This document shows, in pieces, positions 22,908-29,508 of a DNA stretch of 29,508 bases. The notes below the pieces were generated by a model. The model made no database searches. It saw only the letters and a list, made by a program, of their open reading frames with translations, and was not told the DNA's origin. This stretch comes from Akkermansiaceae bacterium UBA5020 (GTDB taxonomy: Bacteria > Verrucomicrobiota > Verrucomicrobiia > Verrucomicrobiales > DEV007), in contig DGXY01000116.1 in assembly GCA_002396885.1 (NCBI GenBank), positions 1-29,508 on the forward strand. Direction: 5' to 3'. Both the position numbers and the translations under genes were made by a program. Positions within the stretch are counted from its first letter, which is position 1; each line of letters begins with the position of its first letter.

Positions 22908-23456
22908 TCACTGCTTGAAGGGGCTGCCGATGAAGGCGTCGAAGGCTTCCTTCATCGCTTCGACCGACTTGGTCGGACCGGTCACCTTGATGAAGACATC
23001 ACCCTGTTCGCTGGGCAGAATCGCGGCGAGCATGGTGTAGTCGGCCTTCGGCGTCTTGGGCGCTCCGGAGAACGGACCGGCGCCGGCCATCGTCTCGAGG
23101 TAGGTGCCCTTGGCGGTGAGGAGCGTGACCTTCTTGCCGCCCATTTCCTTTTCCTCGGTCTTCGACTCGGGGGCGCCTTCGAACTGGCCGAGCCAGCGAT
23201 CGATGTTCGCCTGGATGCCGCCGCCGCCGCCGGCACCGAAGAAGAAGATCACGAGCTCCAGATCGGTGAGGCTCTCGTCCGCGTGGTCGTAGAGGAACTG
23301 GCCCGCGCGCATCGAGCTGGCGGCCTGCTGGCGCACCCACGGCTTGCCGTAGGTGAAGGTGAATTCGCTGACCTTGATGGCATCCTCCTCAGCCCGGAGG
23401 GGGGCGAAAGGAGTCGCGAGGAGAGCGGCGGCGAGAAGGGCGAGGGTGACTTTCAT
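22908..23456 (-). CDS. Small secreted protein with a glycine-rich loop, unknown function
   Basis: I do not recognise a named family for this 182-aa protein. The first about 22 residues form a signal peptide (VTLALLAAALLATPFAPLRA). The mature part opens with an all-beta stretch (AIKVSEFTFTYGKPWVRQ), then has VIFFFGAGGGGGIQANIDRW with five glycines in a row, a charged Lys/Glu stretch and a C-terminal VFIKVTGPTKSVEAMKEAFD with the look of a beta-alpha ending. It has no cysteine in the mature part. The ATG at 23456 is used, which gives the signal peptide; an upstream start at 23492 lies on the -35 box. Similar proteins occur in this phylum as conserved hypotheticals. Confidence 0.65.
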   Translation of the reverse strand: MKVTLALLAAALLATPFAPLRAEEDAIKVSEFTFTYGKPWVRQQAASSMRAGQFLYDHADESLTDLELVIFFFGAGGGGGIQANIDRWLGQFEGAPESKTEEKEMGGKKVTLLTAKGTYLETMAGAGPFSGAPKTPKADYTMLAAILPSEQGDVFIKVTGPTKSVEAMKEAFDAFIGSPFKQ

Positions 23457-23464
23457 GGAGCTGG

Positions 23465-23492
23465 AGCGTAACTGAGAGAGGGTAAATTTCAA
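23465..23492 (-). promoter_or_regulatory. Promoter of the 182-aa secreted protein, leaderless layout
   Basis: On the minus strand TTGAAA (23487-23492), a 16-bp spacer and TACGCT (23465-23470) stand 8 bases before the ATG at 23456. This argues against the upstream start codon at 23492. Confidence 0.55.
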
Positions 23493-23611
23493 ATGCCGAT
23501 ACGAACGGGAAGGCGTACCGGGTTCAGTCGGGGAGGGAAGAGGGTCGGACCGATCTTCGACGATCTGCGAATTGAATGTAAACTGGTCCGTTTGATCCCC
23601 GTATCGCCCCG

Positions 23612-24430
23612 ATGAAACCGACCTCGTTCCCCAGGCGTCCCTTTTGTGGTCTTTTCCTTTTCGCCGTTCTCCTCGTCGCCCTCAGCGGCGATTTCTTGAT
23701 CGCGAAAAAGGTCATCGCGCACCTTCTCATGCCTGCCGGGGCGCTCTGGCTCGTCATCCTCGCCGTCGTTCTTTGGCCGGGTTTGCCGCGGGGAGCCAGG
23801 ATTCTCGCCCTTGCGTTTTTCGCGGCTTATTCGATGGCCGGTAGTCCCTATATCGGCGTCTGGCTGCTGCGCATTCTTGAAAAACCCTTTTACGCACTCG
23901 AGCAGCCCTCGGAGAAACTCGACCTCCTCGTCGTCCTCGGTGGCGGCACCGGGATGTCACCGGGCGGCCGGCCGGCTCTGGGGAATCACGGCGATCGCAT
24001 CACGCGGCCGGCGGTGCTTTTCAGTGAAGGACTCGTCGGCACGCTCGCGACCACGGGACGCTCGATCACCGAAGATGGGGCCGACCGGCTCCTTTCGCGC
24101 GAGACCTCGCTGCTCTGGCAGGCCATGGGCATCCCGGCCGATCGCATCATCGAGATCTCCGAACCTCGCAACACGAGTGAAGAACTCGCCGCGGTCGCGA
24201 AGTTGGTGAAGGAACATCCCGAATGGAAGCGTATCGGCCTCGGCACTTCCGCCTCACACCTGCCTCGCGCCTTGGACGAGGCGAGGGCGCAGGGGCTCGA
24301 GATGATCCCCGTGCCGTCAGATTTTCGATCGGGTCCGATGATCTTTTTGTCGATGTATCTCGTGCCCCAGGGACGCGGCTTCCGGGATGTGCAGGCCGCG
24401 ATGTGGGAGTTCTTGGGGCGGGCGTTTTGA
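23612..24430 (+). CDS. YdcF/ElyC/SanA-like DUF218 protein
   Basis: The 272-aa protein has two or three N-terminal membrane helices (about 12-30, 36-56 and 63-80) and then a DUF218 domain. The domain starts with LDLLVVLGGGTGMSP (103-117), the conserved Gly-rich loop, and continues with RPAVLFSEGLVGTLATTGRS and a WKRIGLGTSASHLPRAL segment like the family's later conserved strand. E. coli ElyC, with two membrane helices and a DUF218 domain, affects envelope integrity and lipid-carrier flow; the same job here is an inference. It stands alone, divergent from the 182-aa gene, and its stop is followed by the decanucleotide repeats. Confidence 0.82.
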   Translation: MKPTSFPRRPFCGLFLFAVLLVALSGDFLIAKKVIAHLLMPAGALWLVILAVVLWPGLPRGARILALAFFAAYSMAGSPYIGVWLLRILEKPFYALEQPSEKLDLLVVLGGGTGMSPGGRPALGNHGDRITRPAVLFSEGLVGTLATTGRSITEDGADRLLSRETSLLWQAMGIPADRIIEISEPRNTSEELAAVAKLVKEHPEWKRIGLGTSASHLPRALDEARAQGLEMIPVPSDFRSGPMIFLSMYLVPQGRGFRDVQAAMWEFLGRAF

Positions 24431-24450
24431 GGGATGAAAACCGGTCTTCT

Positions 24451-24545
24451 CCATCCGCGAAAATCTGCGGGCATCCGCGCCCATCCGCGTTGAAAAGGAA
24501 AAACGCAGATCAGCGCAGATACGGGAGTGTGATGAACGCTGATAA
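24451..24545. repeat. Decanucleotide palindromic repeat array (CATCCGCG units)
   Basis: Four consecutive 10-bp units fill 24451-24490: CCATCCGCGA, AAATCTGCGG, GCATCCGCGC and CCATCCGCGT. After a 10-bp A+G-rich gap, the opposite orientation appears: AAACGCAGAT (24501), CAGCGCAGAT (24511) and a more decayed GATGAACGCT-GAT (24531). The units keep one phase of 10 bp on each side, so the array is a periodic inverted repeat. Related ATCTGCG/CCGCGGAT repeats are common between genes in Verrucomicrobia and related phyla as far as I recall. It lies between the DUF218 and sulfatase genes. Confidence 0.7.
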
Positions 24546-24557
24546 GTTGATTCATCC

Positions 24558-24586
24558 TTCCCTCCTCACGCCGCCTTCCCTAGGAT
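24558..24586 (+). promoter_or_regulatory. Candidate promoter of the sulfatase gene, near-leaderless layout
   Basis: TAGGAT (24581-24586) stands 8 bases before the ATG at 24595. The -35 at 17 bp would be TTCCCT (24558-24563), a weak match. It supports translation starting at the signal-peptide ATG, not at upstream codons in the same frame. Confidence 0.4.
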
Positions 24587-24594
24587 CTCACCTG

Positions 24595-26133
24595 ATGAAA
24601 CTCCCCGTCCTGCTCCTCGCCTTTTCTTTCGCCGCGCTCGTTCCGATCGACGCCGCTGAAAAGCGCCCGAACGTCCTTTTCATCCTCGTCGACGACCAGG
24701 CGCCTTTTGATTTGAAGATCTACGATCCGACTTCTCCGCTCACCACGCCCAATCTCGAAAAGCTCGCTGCCGAGGGCATGGTGATCGACCGCGCCTACCA
24801 CATGGGTGGATTTGTCGGTGCGGTCTGCACGCCCTCGCGACACATGATCATGTCGGGCCGCACCCTCTGGCACCTCCCGATCGGGCCGCTCGCGAAAACC
24901 CATTGTCCGCCAAATCTGGAGAAAGAGACCATCCCCGCCGTCTTCAACCGAGCCGGCTACGACACGATGCGCACCTGCAAGCAGGGCAACAGCTACGAGG
25001 CGGCGAACAAGGAATTCACGGTGCGGCACGATGCCTCAAAGCGTGGTGGTGACGCGGAGTCGGGCAGTGCCTGGCATGCCGAGCAGGTCCTCAACTTTTT
25101 GAACACGCGTGAGGAGGCGAAGGACGTCGACCCCTTTTTCATCTACTTCGGCTTCTCCCATCCCCACGACACCCGCGACGGGACGCCGGAGTTGCTCGCG
25201 AAGTATGGAGCGGTCAATCACGCCGACGAAAAGACCCTGCCGCCCACGAATCCGCAGGCACCGCCCCTGCCTCGCAACTGGCTACCGGAGTATCCCTTTC
25301 ATTACGGACACCCCGACCTGCGTGACGAGGTCGCGGTGAGCGGCGTTTGGAAGAATCGCGACGCGGTCACGATCCGGAATGAAGTCGGACGGGAATATGC
25401 CTGCGTCGAAAACATCGATATCCAGATCGGTCGCGTCCTTGACCGTCTCGAGGCGATGGGCGAGCTGGAGAACACCTACATCTTCTACACCTCCGACCAC
25501 GGCATCGCGATCGGTCGTCATGGACTGGTGGGGAAACAGAACCTCTACGAGCACTCGTGGCGCGTGCCTTATCTGGTGAAAGGCCCGGGAATCCAAGCCG
25601 GAGCCCGTGCCGAGGGGAACTTCTATCTCCTCGACACCCTCGCGACCCTCTGCGACCTCGCGGGGATCCCGGCTCCGGCGACGAACGAGGGTCTCAGTTT
25701 CAAACCGGTGCTCATGGGCGAAAGGAAAACGGTCCGTGACACGCTCTACGGCGTCTACAACGGTGGCACGAAGCCGGGGATGCGGAGCGTCCGGAAAGGA
25801 GACTGGAAACTGATCCAATACGATGTGATGGAAGGCCAGGTCCGCGAGACCCAGCTCTTCAACCTCGCGGAGAATCCCGACGAGTTCCTGACACAACATC
25901 ACGATTCATCAGTCGTTGCCCTCACCGGCGTGAAGCCTGAAGCGCATCAGCGCGACCTTGCCGAAGACCCGAAGCACGCCGGCAAACTGGCCGAGATGAA
26001 AGCGCTCCTCCTCGAAGAGATGCGGAAACACGACGATCCGTGGCGGATGTGGGATCAGCCGGATGACGGGCTCGTGCCGCCAGTGGAGGAAGCCCCGAAG
26101 GCCAAGGGCGGAAAGAAACCGGAGACGGAATAG
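24595..26133 (+). CDS. Secreted Cys-type sulfatase (formylglycine-dependent)
   Basis: The 512-aa protein is a type I sulfatase, which removes sulfate esters, often from polysaccharides, in the periplasm or outside the cell. A signal peptide (about 1-21) precedes RPNVLFILVDDQ (24-35), whose Asp33 and Asp34 bind calcium. The modification site CTPSR has Cys78, to become formylglycine, and Arg82. Later come FIYFGFSHPHDT, YTSDHGIAIGRHG with the metal-binding Asp-His pair, and a C-terminal MRSVRKGDWKLIQYD. This is the group with choline-sulfatase-like and heparan-type enzymes; the substrate is unknown. A formylglycine-generating enzyme is not in the window. Convergent with the haem-protein gene, 9 bp apart. 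Confidence 0.92.
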   Translation: MKLPVLLLAFSFAALVPIDAAEKRPNVLFILVDDQAPFDLKIYDPTSPLTTPNLEKLAAEGMVIDRAYHMGGFVGAVCTPSRHMIMSGRTLWHLPIGPLAKTHCPPNLEKETIPAVFNRAGYDTMRTCKQGNSYEAANKEFTVRHDASKRGGDAESGSAWHAEQVLNFLNTREEAKDVDPFFIYFGFSHPHDTRDGTPELLAKYGAVNHADEKTLPPTNPQAPPLPRNWLPEYPFHYGHPDLRDEVAVSGVWKNRDAVTIRNEVGREYACVENIDIQIGRVLDRLEAMGELENTYIFYTSDHGIAIGRHGLVGKQNLYEHSWRVPYLVKGPGIQAGARAEGNFYLLDTLATLCDLAGIPAPATNEGLSFKPVLMGERKTVRDTLYGVYNGGTKPGMRSVRKGDWKLIQYDVMEGQVRETQLFNLAENPDEFLTQHHDSSVVALTGVKPEAHQRDLAEDPKHAGKLAEMKALLLEEMRKHDDPWRMWDQPDDGLVPPVEEAPKAKGGKKPETE

Positions 26134-26142
26134 CAGGCAAGC

Positions 26143-29100
26143 TCACTTCTTGAACCGCTCGTCCTCGGCGTTCCCGCCGCTCAGCACATACGCGACAAGA
26201 TCGAGGACTTCATCCTTCGTCAGCATCGCGAGCAGCATCGGCGGCATGGGGGAAACCTTGGAGACCTCCATCGTTTTCACTTCCTTGCGGTCGACGTTGG
26301 TGCGCTGATTCGGATCGGTGAGGTCGGTATTCAGGGTGACGCTGTCGCCGCCGAGGTTCACGACGACCCCGCTGACGACAGATCCGTCATTCAGAGTCAC
26401 GACGACGGGGGCGAACTGCTCGTTGATCTCCTTACTCGGATGGATGATCTGGTCGAGGAAGTCGTGCGGGGAATAACGTCCACCCGCTCCGGTGAGGTCG
26501 GGACCGTTCATTCCGCCGCCGTCGCCGAAGCGGTGGCAGGCGTAGCACGCAGCGGCGGCGAACATCTTGCGGCCGTTCTCGAAATTCCGCCCGGTCATGC
26601 CGGTCTCGGCGGCTTTGCTGAGTTCCTCGAGCGTCCACATCGTCGGGGTGCGTCCGGCGAAGACGGCGCCGAGGTTCTCGATCGCGGAAACGCGGGTGGG
26701 TTTCTTCTCAATCAGGGAGGAAAGCTCGGTCTTCTCGGCCTCGGTGAAGGTGGCGAGGGCGTCGTTGCGGATAAACTCGATGAACTTTTCGAAGCTTGAA
26801 CCGCCCCGGTAGTTCGCGGCCTTGAGGAACCATTCGAGGTAGGCGGTGCGGAGTTCTTTGGTCCAGCCGGTTTTGACGAAACGGAGGCTGCGGGCATACT
26901 CGAGTTGTTCCTCCTGGGAGACAGCTCCGTTGAGCAGGGCGATTCCTTCGGCGGCGATGTTCGGCGACTGGAGGTAGGCGAGCGTCTCGCAAAGCAGCCA
27001 GTTCAGCGGGAAGGATTTCGAAGGAAAGGCTGGATCGAGATCGGCGATGAGCTCGTCGCCCAGTTCGCCGGCTCCATCAAAGCGGTTCAGGGTAATCTCA
27101 ACGGTGCGCACGAGCGTGAGCTGTGATTCCGGAGCGAGCGCGTCGAAATCGATCGCGATGAGCGCCTTGAGGATTTCGTCGCGGAGGGCGTTGTCCACCA
27201 GCGGAGTCGGTGTCGCGCCCTCGGGGATCGGAACCATCTTGATCTGAGGCTCGCCCGCGGGGACGCCGAGCGGCTTCGCGGGGACGCGGTGATACGGACA
27301 GATGCCTCCGACGCGGGCGAGGGCGAGGAGCGCCTCGACCTGCTTCGCTGGATCGCTTTCGGCAAGGGCTTTCGCCTTCCACGTGTCGATCGGCTGGTGT
27401 TCGATCGCGGTGCGCGCGGCCCAGCGGAGATGACGATCGGTGCTGGAGAGATGCGTCCAGGCTGCCTCGAGCGCTTTCGCATCGGCCTTGCCGTGGAAGG
27501 CCTCAAGTTCGTGGCGGAGCTTCGCCGCGTCGGTGAGGGTTTTGTCAGGATTGACGGGGGTCGTGTCTTCCTTGCCGGTGTAGGTGACGCGATAGAGTCC
27601 CGACTGGACGCGGCGTCCGCCGATCGCGAAATACATCGCGCCATCCTGCGGATGGATGAAGGCGTCGGTCACGGGAAGGGGGGCACCGGAGATGAAATCC
27701 TCCTTCACCCCGGCGTAGCTCGCGCCCTTGGCTTCGAGATTCACGGCATAGATTTTGCCCCAACTCCAGTCGAGGATGTAAAGGGCGTTTTGGTATTTGG
27801 CAGGGAATTTCGCTCCGTAGCCGAAGGTCGTGCCGGTAGGCGAGCCGGGGCCGATGTTGACGGTCGCGGGCAGATTGTCCGGGTAGAATTCGGGATATTT
27901 TCCGGCGCCGTTGCGCCAGCCGAATTCACCGCCGCTGACGACGTGGTTCACGCGGGTGGGGCGATACCAGGGTGTGTTGAAATCGTATTCCATGTCCGCG
28001 TCGTAGGTGAAGAGCTCGCCGGCGTGATTGACCGAAGCGTCGTAGATGTTGCGGAAGCCCGAGGCGATGCGGGAGAAATGTTTCCCGTCCCGCGAGACAC
28101 GGTAGATGATGCCGCCGGGGGCGAGAACGTGGCGGTTGTGGCCGCGTCCATCGGGCATGCGGGAAAGAAGGTGATCTTCGCCCCAGATCGCCGGGACGGG
28201 CGAGGCGGGATCAGCCTCGGTCGGGATCGTGTTGTTGCCGCAGATGAGGTAGAAATCGTCGCTGCCGGGCACCGGCACGACGGCGTGAACGCCGTGATCG
28301 CCCTTTGAATCCATCGCGCGGAGCGTCTCGACCTTGTCGAGCTGATCATCGCCGTCGCTGTCGGTGAGTTTGTAAAAGCCGCTCGGGATTTTCTGCTCGT
28401 AATCGTTCACGCCGACATAGAGGGCGCCGTTGGAGAAATGCATCCCGTTGACCGCGCGGATTTCGGCAGGCACTTTTTCGACCGCTTTCGGATCGAGCGC
28501 ATCGCCGGCGGCGGGGGCGGGGAAACGGTAAAGGCCACCATACTGATCGCTCGCGTAGATACGGCCTTTGTCATCGGTACAAAGCGCGACCCACGAGCCC
28601 AGCTCGGCGCCGGGTACGGAATAAAGGAGCTCGATCTGGAATCCCTCGGGTGCCTTGATCCGCGAGACGGGCGTGGCCACGTTTTCGCCGATGGCGGGTC
28701 CGACCTGGCCTTCGCGGCGCGAGGCAGCTTTCTCCTTGCCTTTCTCCTTCGCGGGAGCTGCGGCCTTGGGGGCTTCCTTCGCGGGAGCTGCGGCCTTGGG
28801 GGCTTCCTTCGCTTTGCCTTTGCCTTTACCCTTCGCCTTGGGCGCCGGGGGCATGATTTCCTGCGCGTCGTTCGGCAGGTCGGCTTTCGAGAAAGGCGTC
28901 ACGCCTCCGTCGGGCAGGACCTTGAGACGGACGTCCTTGATCTGCACGGTCATGGCGGGGCCTCGGTGCACCTGAAAAGCGAGGAGACCTTCAAGCGCTC
29001 GTCCCGCCTCGTCGAAGTCGTGCAGCTCCATCGCGAGCTGGCCGTTGATCTGGTGGACGAGGTGATTGCCCTTGGCGACGATGGTGTATTCGTTCCACTC

Positions 29101-29508
29101 GGCGATGTCCACGGCGACGGGATCGCGGTCTCCCGTGAGCCATTTCTTCGCCTGCGGATCGACGACGACGGTCTGGCCGTTCTGCGCGACGATGCCGCGT
29201 CCGCGCTCGTGGTAGACCATGGCGTTGTTCGGGGCGGCGGGGTGGACGTCGCACTGGTAGCCGCCGATGGACCACGGGCCGTTTTCCGGCAGTTCCTTGG
29301 ACCGGTATTGGACGCCGCTGTTGTTGTCGCCGGTGACCTTGACCTTCACTCGCAGCTCGAAGTTCTTCAGCGTGCCGCCCCGCCAGATGAGGAACTGGTT
29401 GTAGGCGAGATGCTCGGGACCCTTGGTCTTGCCGGTGATGGCACCATCCTCGACGGACCAGAGTTCGGGATTGCCGTCCCAGCCGGAGAGGTCCTTGCCG
29501 TTGAAAAG
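26143..29508 (-). CDS. DUF1080-propeller-HEAT-PVC-type cytochrome fusion protein (5' end outside window)
   Basis: The reading frame stays open to the right edge, giving 1121 residues of a longer protein. An in-frame GTG at 29349 is not the start, because upstream codons continue the DUF1080 fold (visible opening LFNGKDLSGWDG). Order: DUF1080 (3-keto-disaccharide hydrolase/GH16-like, about 1-200); a Lys/Ala/Pro linker (about 222-262); a sugar-dehydrogenase-like propeller (about 283-650, with QIELLYSVPGAELGSWVAL); HEAT-like helices; and the PVC haem domain of 134 residues, with CYACH (haem-binding Cys988, Cys991 and His992 in the visible numbering) and a Met-rich SPMPPM near the end as likely axial ligand. 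It is probably a periplasmic redox protein for sugar oxidation. Confidence 0.88.
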   Translation of the reverse strand, partial: LFNGKDLSGWDGNPELWSVEDGAITGKTKGPEHLAYNQFLIWRGGTLKNFELRVKVKVTGDNNSGVQYRSKELPENGPWSIGGYQCDVHPAAPNNAMVYHERGRGIVAQNGQTVVVDPQAKKWLTGDRDPVAVDIAEWNEYTIVAKGNHLVHQINGQLAMELHDFDEAGRALEGLLAFQVHRGPAMTVQIKDVRLKVLPDGGVTPFSKADLPNDAQEIMPPAPKAKGKGKGKAKEAPKAAAPAKEAPKAAAPAKEKGKEKAASRREGQVGPAIGENVATPVSRIKAPEGFQIELLYSVPGAELGSWVALCTDDKGRIYASDQYGGLYRFPAPAAGDALDPKAVEKVPAEIRAVNGMHFSNGALYVGVNDYEQKIPSGFYKLTDSDGDDQLDKVETLRAMDSKGDHGVHAVVPVPGSDDFYLICGNNTIPTEADPASPVPAIWGEDHLLSRMPDGRGHNRHVLAPGGIIYRVSRDGKHFSRIASGFRNIYDASVNHAGELFTYDADMEYDFNTPWYRPTRVNHVVSGGEFGWRNGAGKYPEFYPDNLPATVNIGPGSPTGTTFGYGAKFPAKYQNALYILDWSWGKIYAVNLEAKGASYAGVKEDFISGAPLPVTDAFIHPQDGAMYFAIGGRRVQSGLYRVTYTGKEDTTPVNPDKTLTDAAKLRHELEAFHGKADAKALEAAWTHLSSTDRHLRWAARTAIEHQPIDTWKAKALAESDPAKQVEALLALARVGGICPYHRVPAKPLGVPAGEPQIKMVPIPEGATPTPLVDNALRDEILKALIAIDFDALAPESQLTLVRTVEITLNRFDGAGELGDELIADLDPAFPSKSFPLNWLLCETLAYLQSPNIAAEGIALLNGAVSQEEQLEYARSLRFVKTGWTKELRTAYLEWFLKAANYRGGSSFEKFIEFIRNDALATFTEAEKTELSSLIEKKPTRVSAIENLGAVFAGRTPTMWTLEELSKAAETGMTGRNFENGRKMFAAAACYACHRFGDGGGMNGPDLTGAGGRYSPHDFLDQIIHPSKEINEQFAPVVVTLNDGSVVSGVVVNLGGDSVTLNTDLTDPNQRTNVDRKEVKTMEVSKVSPMPPMLLAMLTKDEVLDLVAYVLSGGNAEDERFKK
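28745..28812. repeat. 30-bp tandem repeat in the fusion-protein linker
   Basis: A 30-bp unit is repeated without mismatch from 28745 to 28812 (2.3 copies). It encodes, on the minus strand, the decapeptide KEAPKAAAPA twice. It lies between the DUF1080 and propeller domains, so copy number should vary the linker length without breaking the frame. Confidence 0.9.

Noticed and set aside
24451..24545. CRISPR-like array
   Set aside because: Units are 10 bp and contiguous without spacers, orientation flips in the middle, and no cas gene is near.
24223..24594. N-terminal extension of the sulfatase frame by 124 codons
   Set aside because: The extension overlaps the DUF218 gene and the decanucleotide array, and would bury the obvious signal peptide at the ATG at 24595.
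29347..29349. GTG as the start codon of the large fusion protein
   Set aside because: Upstream codons to the window edge translate to the conserved opening of the DUF1080 domain, so the true start is outside the window.

Overview
The window looks like chromosome from a GC-rich member of the Verrucomicrobiota, probably Verrucomicrobiales-like. The evidence is a PVC-type haem-binding CxxCH protein fused to a DUF1080 domain, a secreted Cys-type sulfatase, a bacterial deoxyhypusine-synthase-like protein paired with biosynthetic arginine decarboxylase, several secreted beta-propellers, and few Shine-Dalgarno sequences. The taxonomy is inferred from protein families, not from a marker tree.

Left part (1-6934). 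A gene-poor edge with a short repeated motif leads to an FMN-binding pyridoxamine-oxidase-like protein and a TVP38/VTT membrane protein. The VTT gene runs convergently into the pth-rpsF pair and overlaps the rpsF terminator. A metX-like acyltransferase diverges from pth. It is followed by a Dabb-domain protein and a tight cluster of alpha/beta hydrolase, PfkB sugar kinase and EamA transporter.

Middle (6943-16348). A two-gene secreted cassette (368 and 125 aa) appears to share a C-terminal beta domain. Next is the speA/DHS-like polyamine operon. Then comes a tRNA-Val(UAC) gene whose 3' end is exactly duplicated 171 bp downstream, bracketing a hairpin-rich insert. An NHL beta-propeller, a small membrane protein, a family-4-like uracil-DNA glycosylase lacking most iron-sulfur cysteines, a membrane-anchored protein and an RlpA-like secreted protein follow.

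Right part (16501-29508). NadB (NAD synthesis) and PanC (pantothenate synthesis) lie on the minus strand, with PanC coupled to a secreted PQQ-like propeller. Divergent from these are a PBP4-type peptidase and a LysR regulator. Next are a small secreted protein, a DUF218 envelope protein, a decanucleotide repeat array, a sulfatase, and the large DUF1080-propeller-haem protein, which runs off the right edge.

Most genes are housekeeping or envelope/secreted functions typical of the phylum. The less ordinary signals are a recurring promoter layout with the -10 box only 6-8 bases before the start codon (leaderless mRNAs), the tRNA-end duplication, the 10-bp-phased repeat array, and the unusual active-site or cluster residues in the UDG and MetX homologues.
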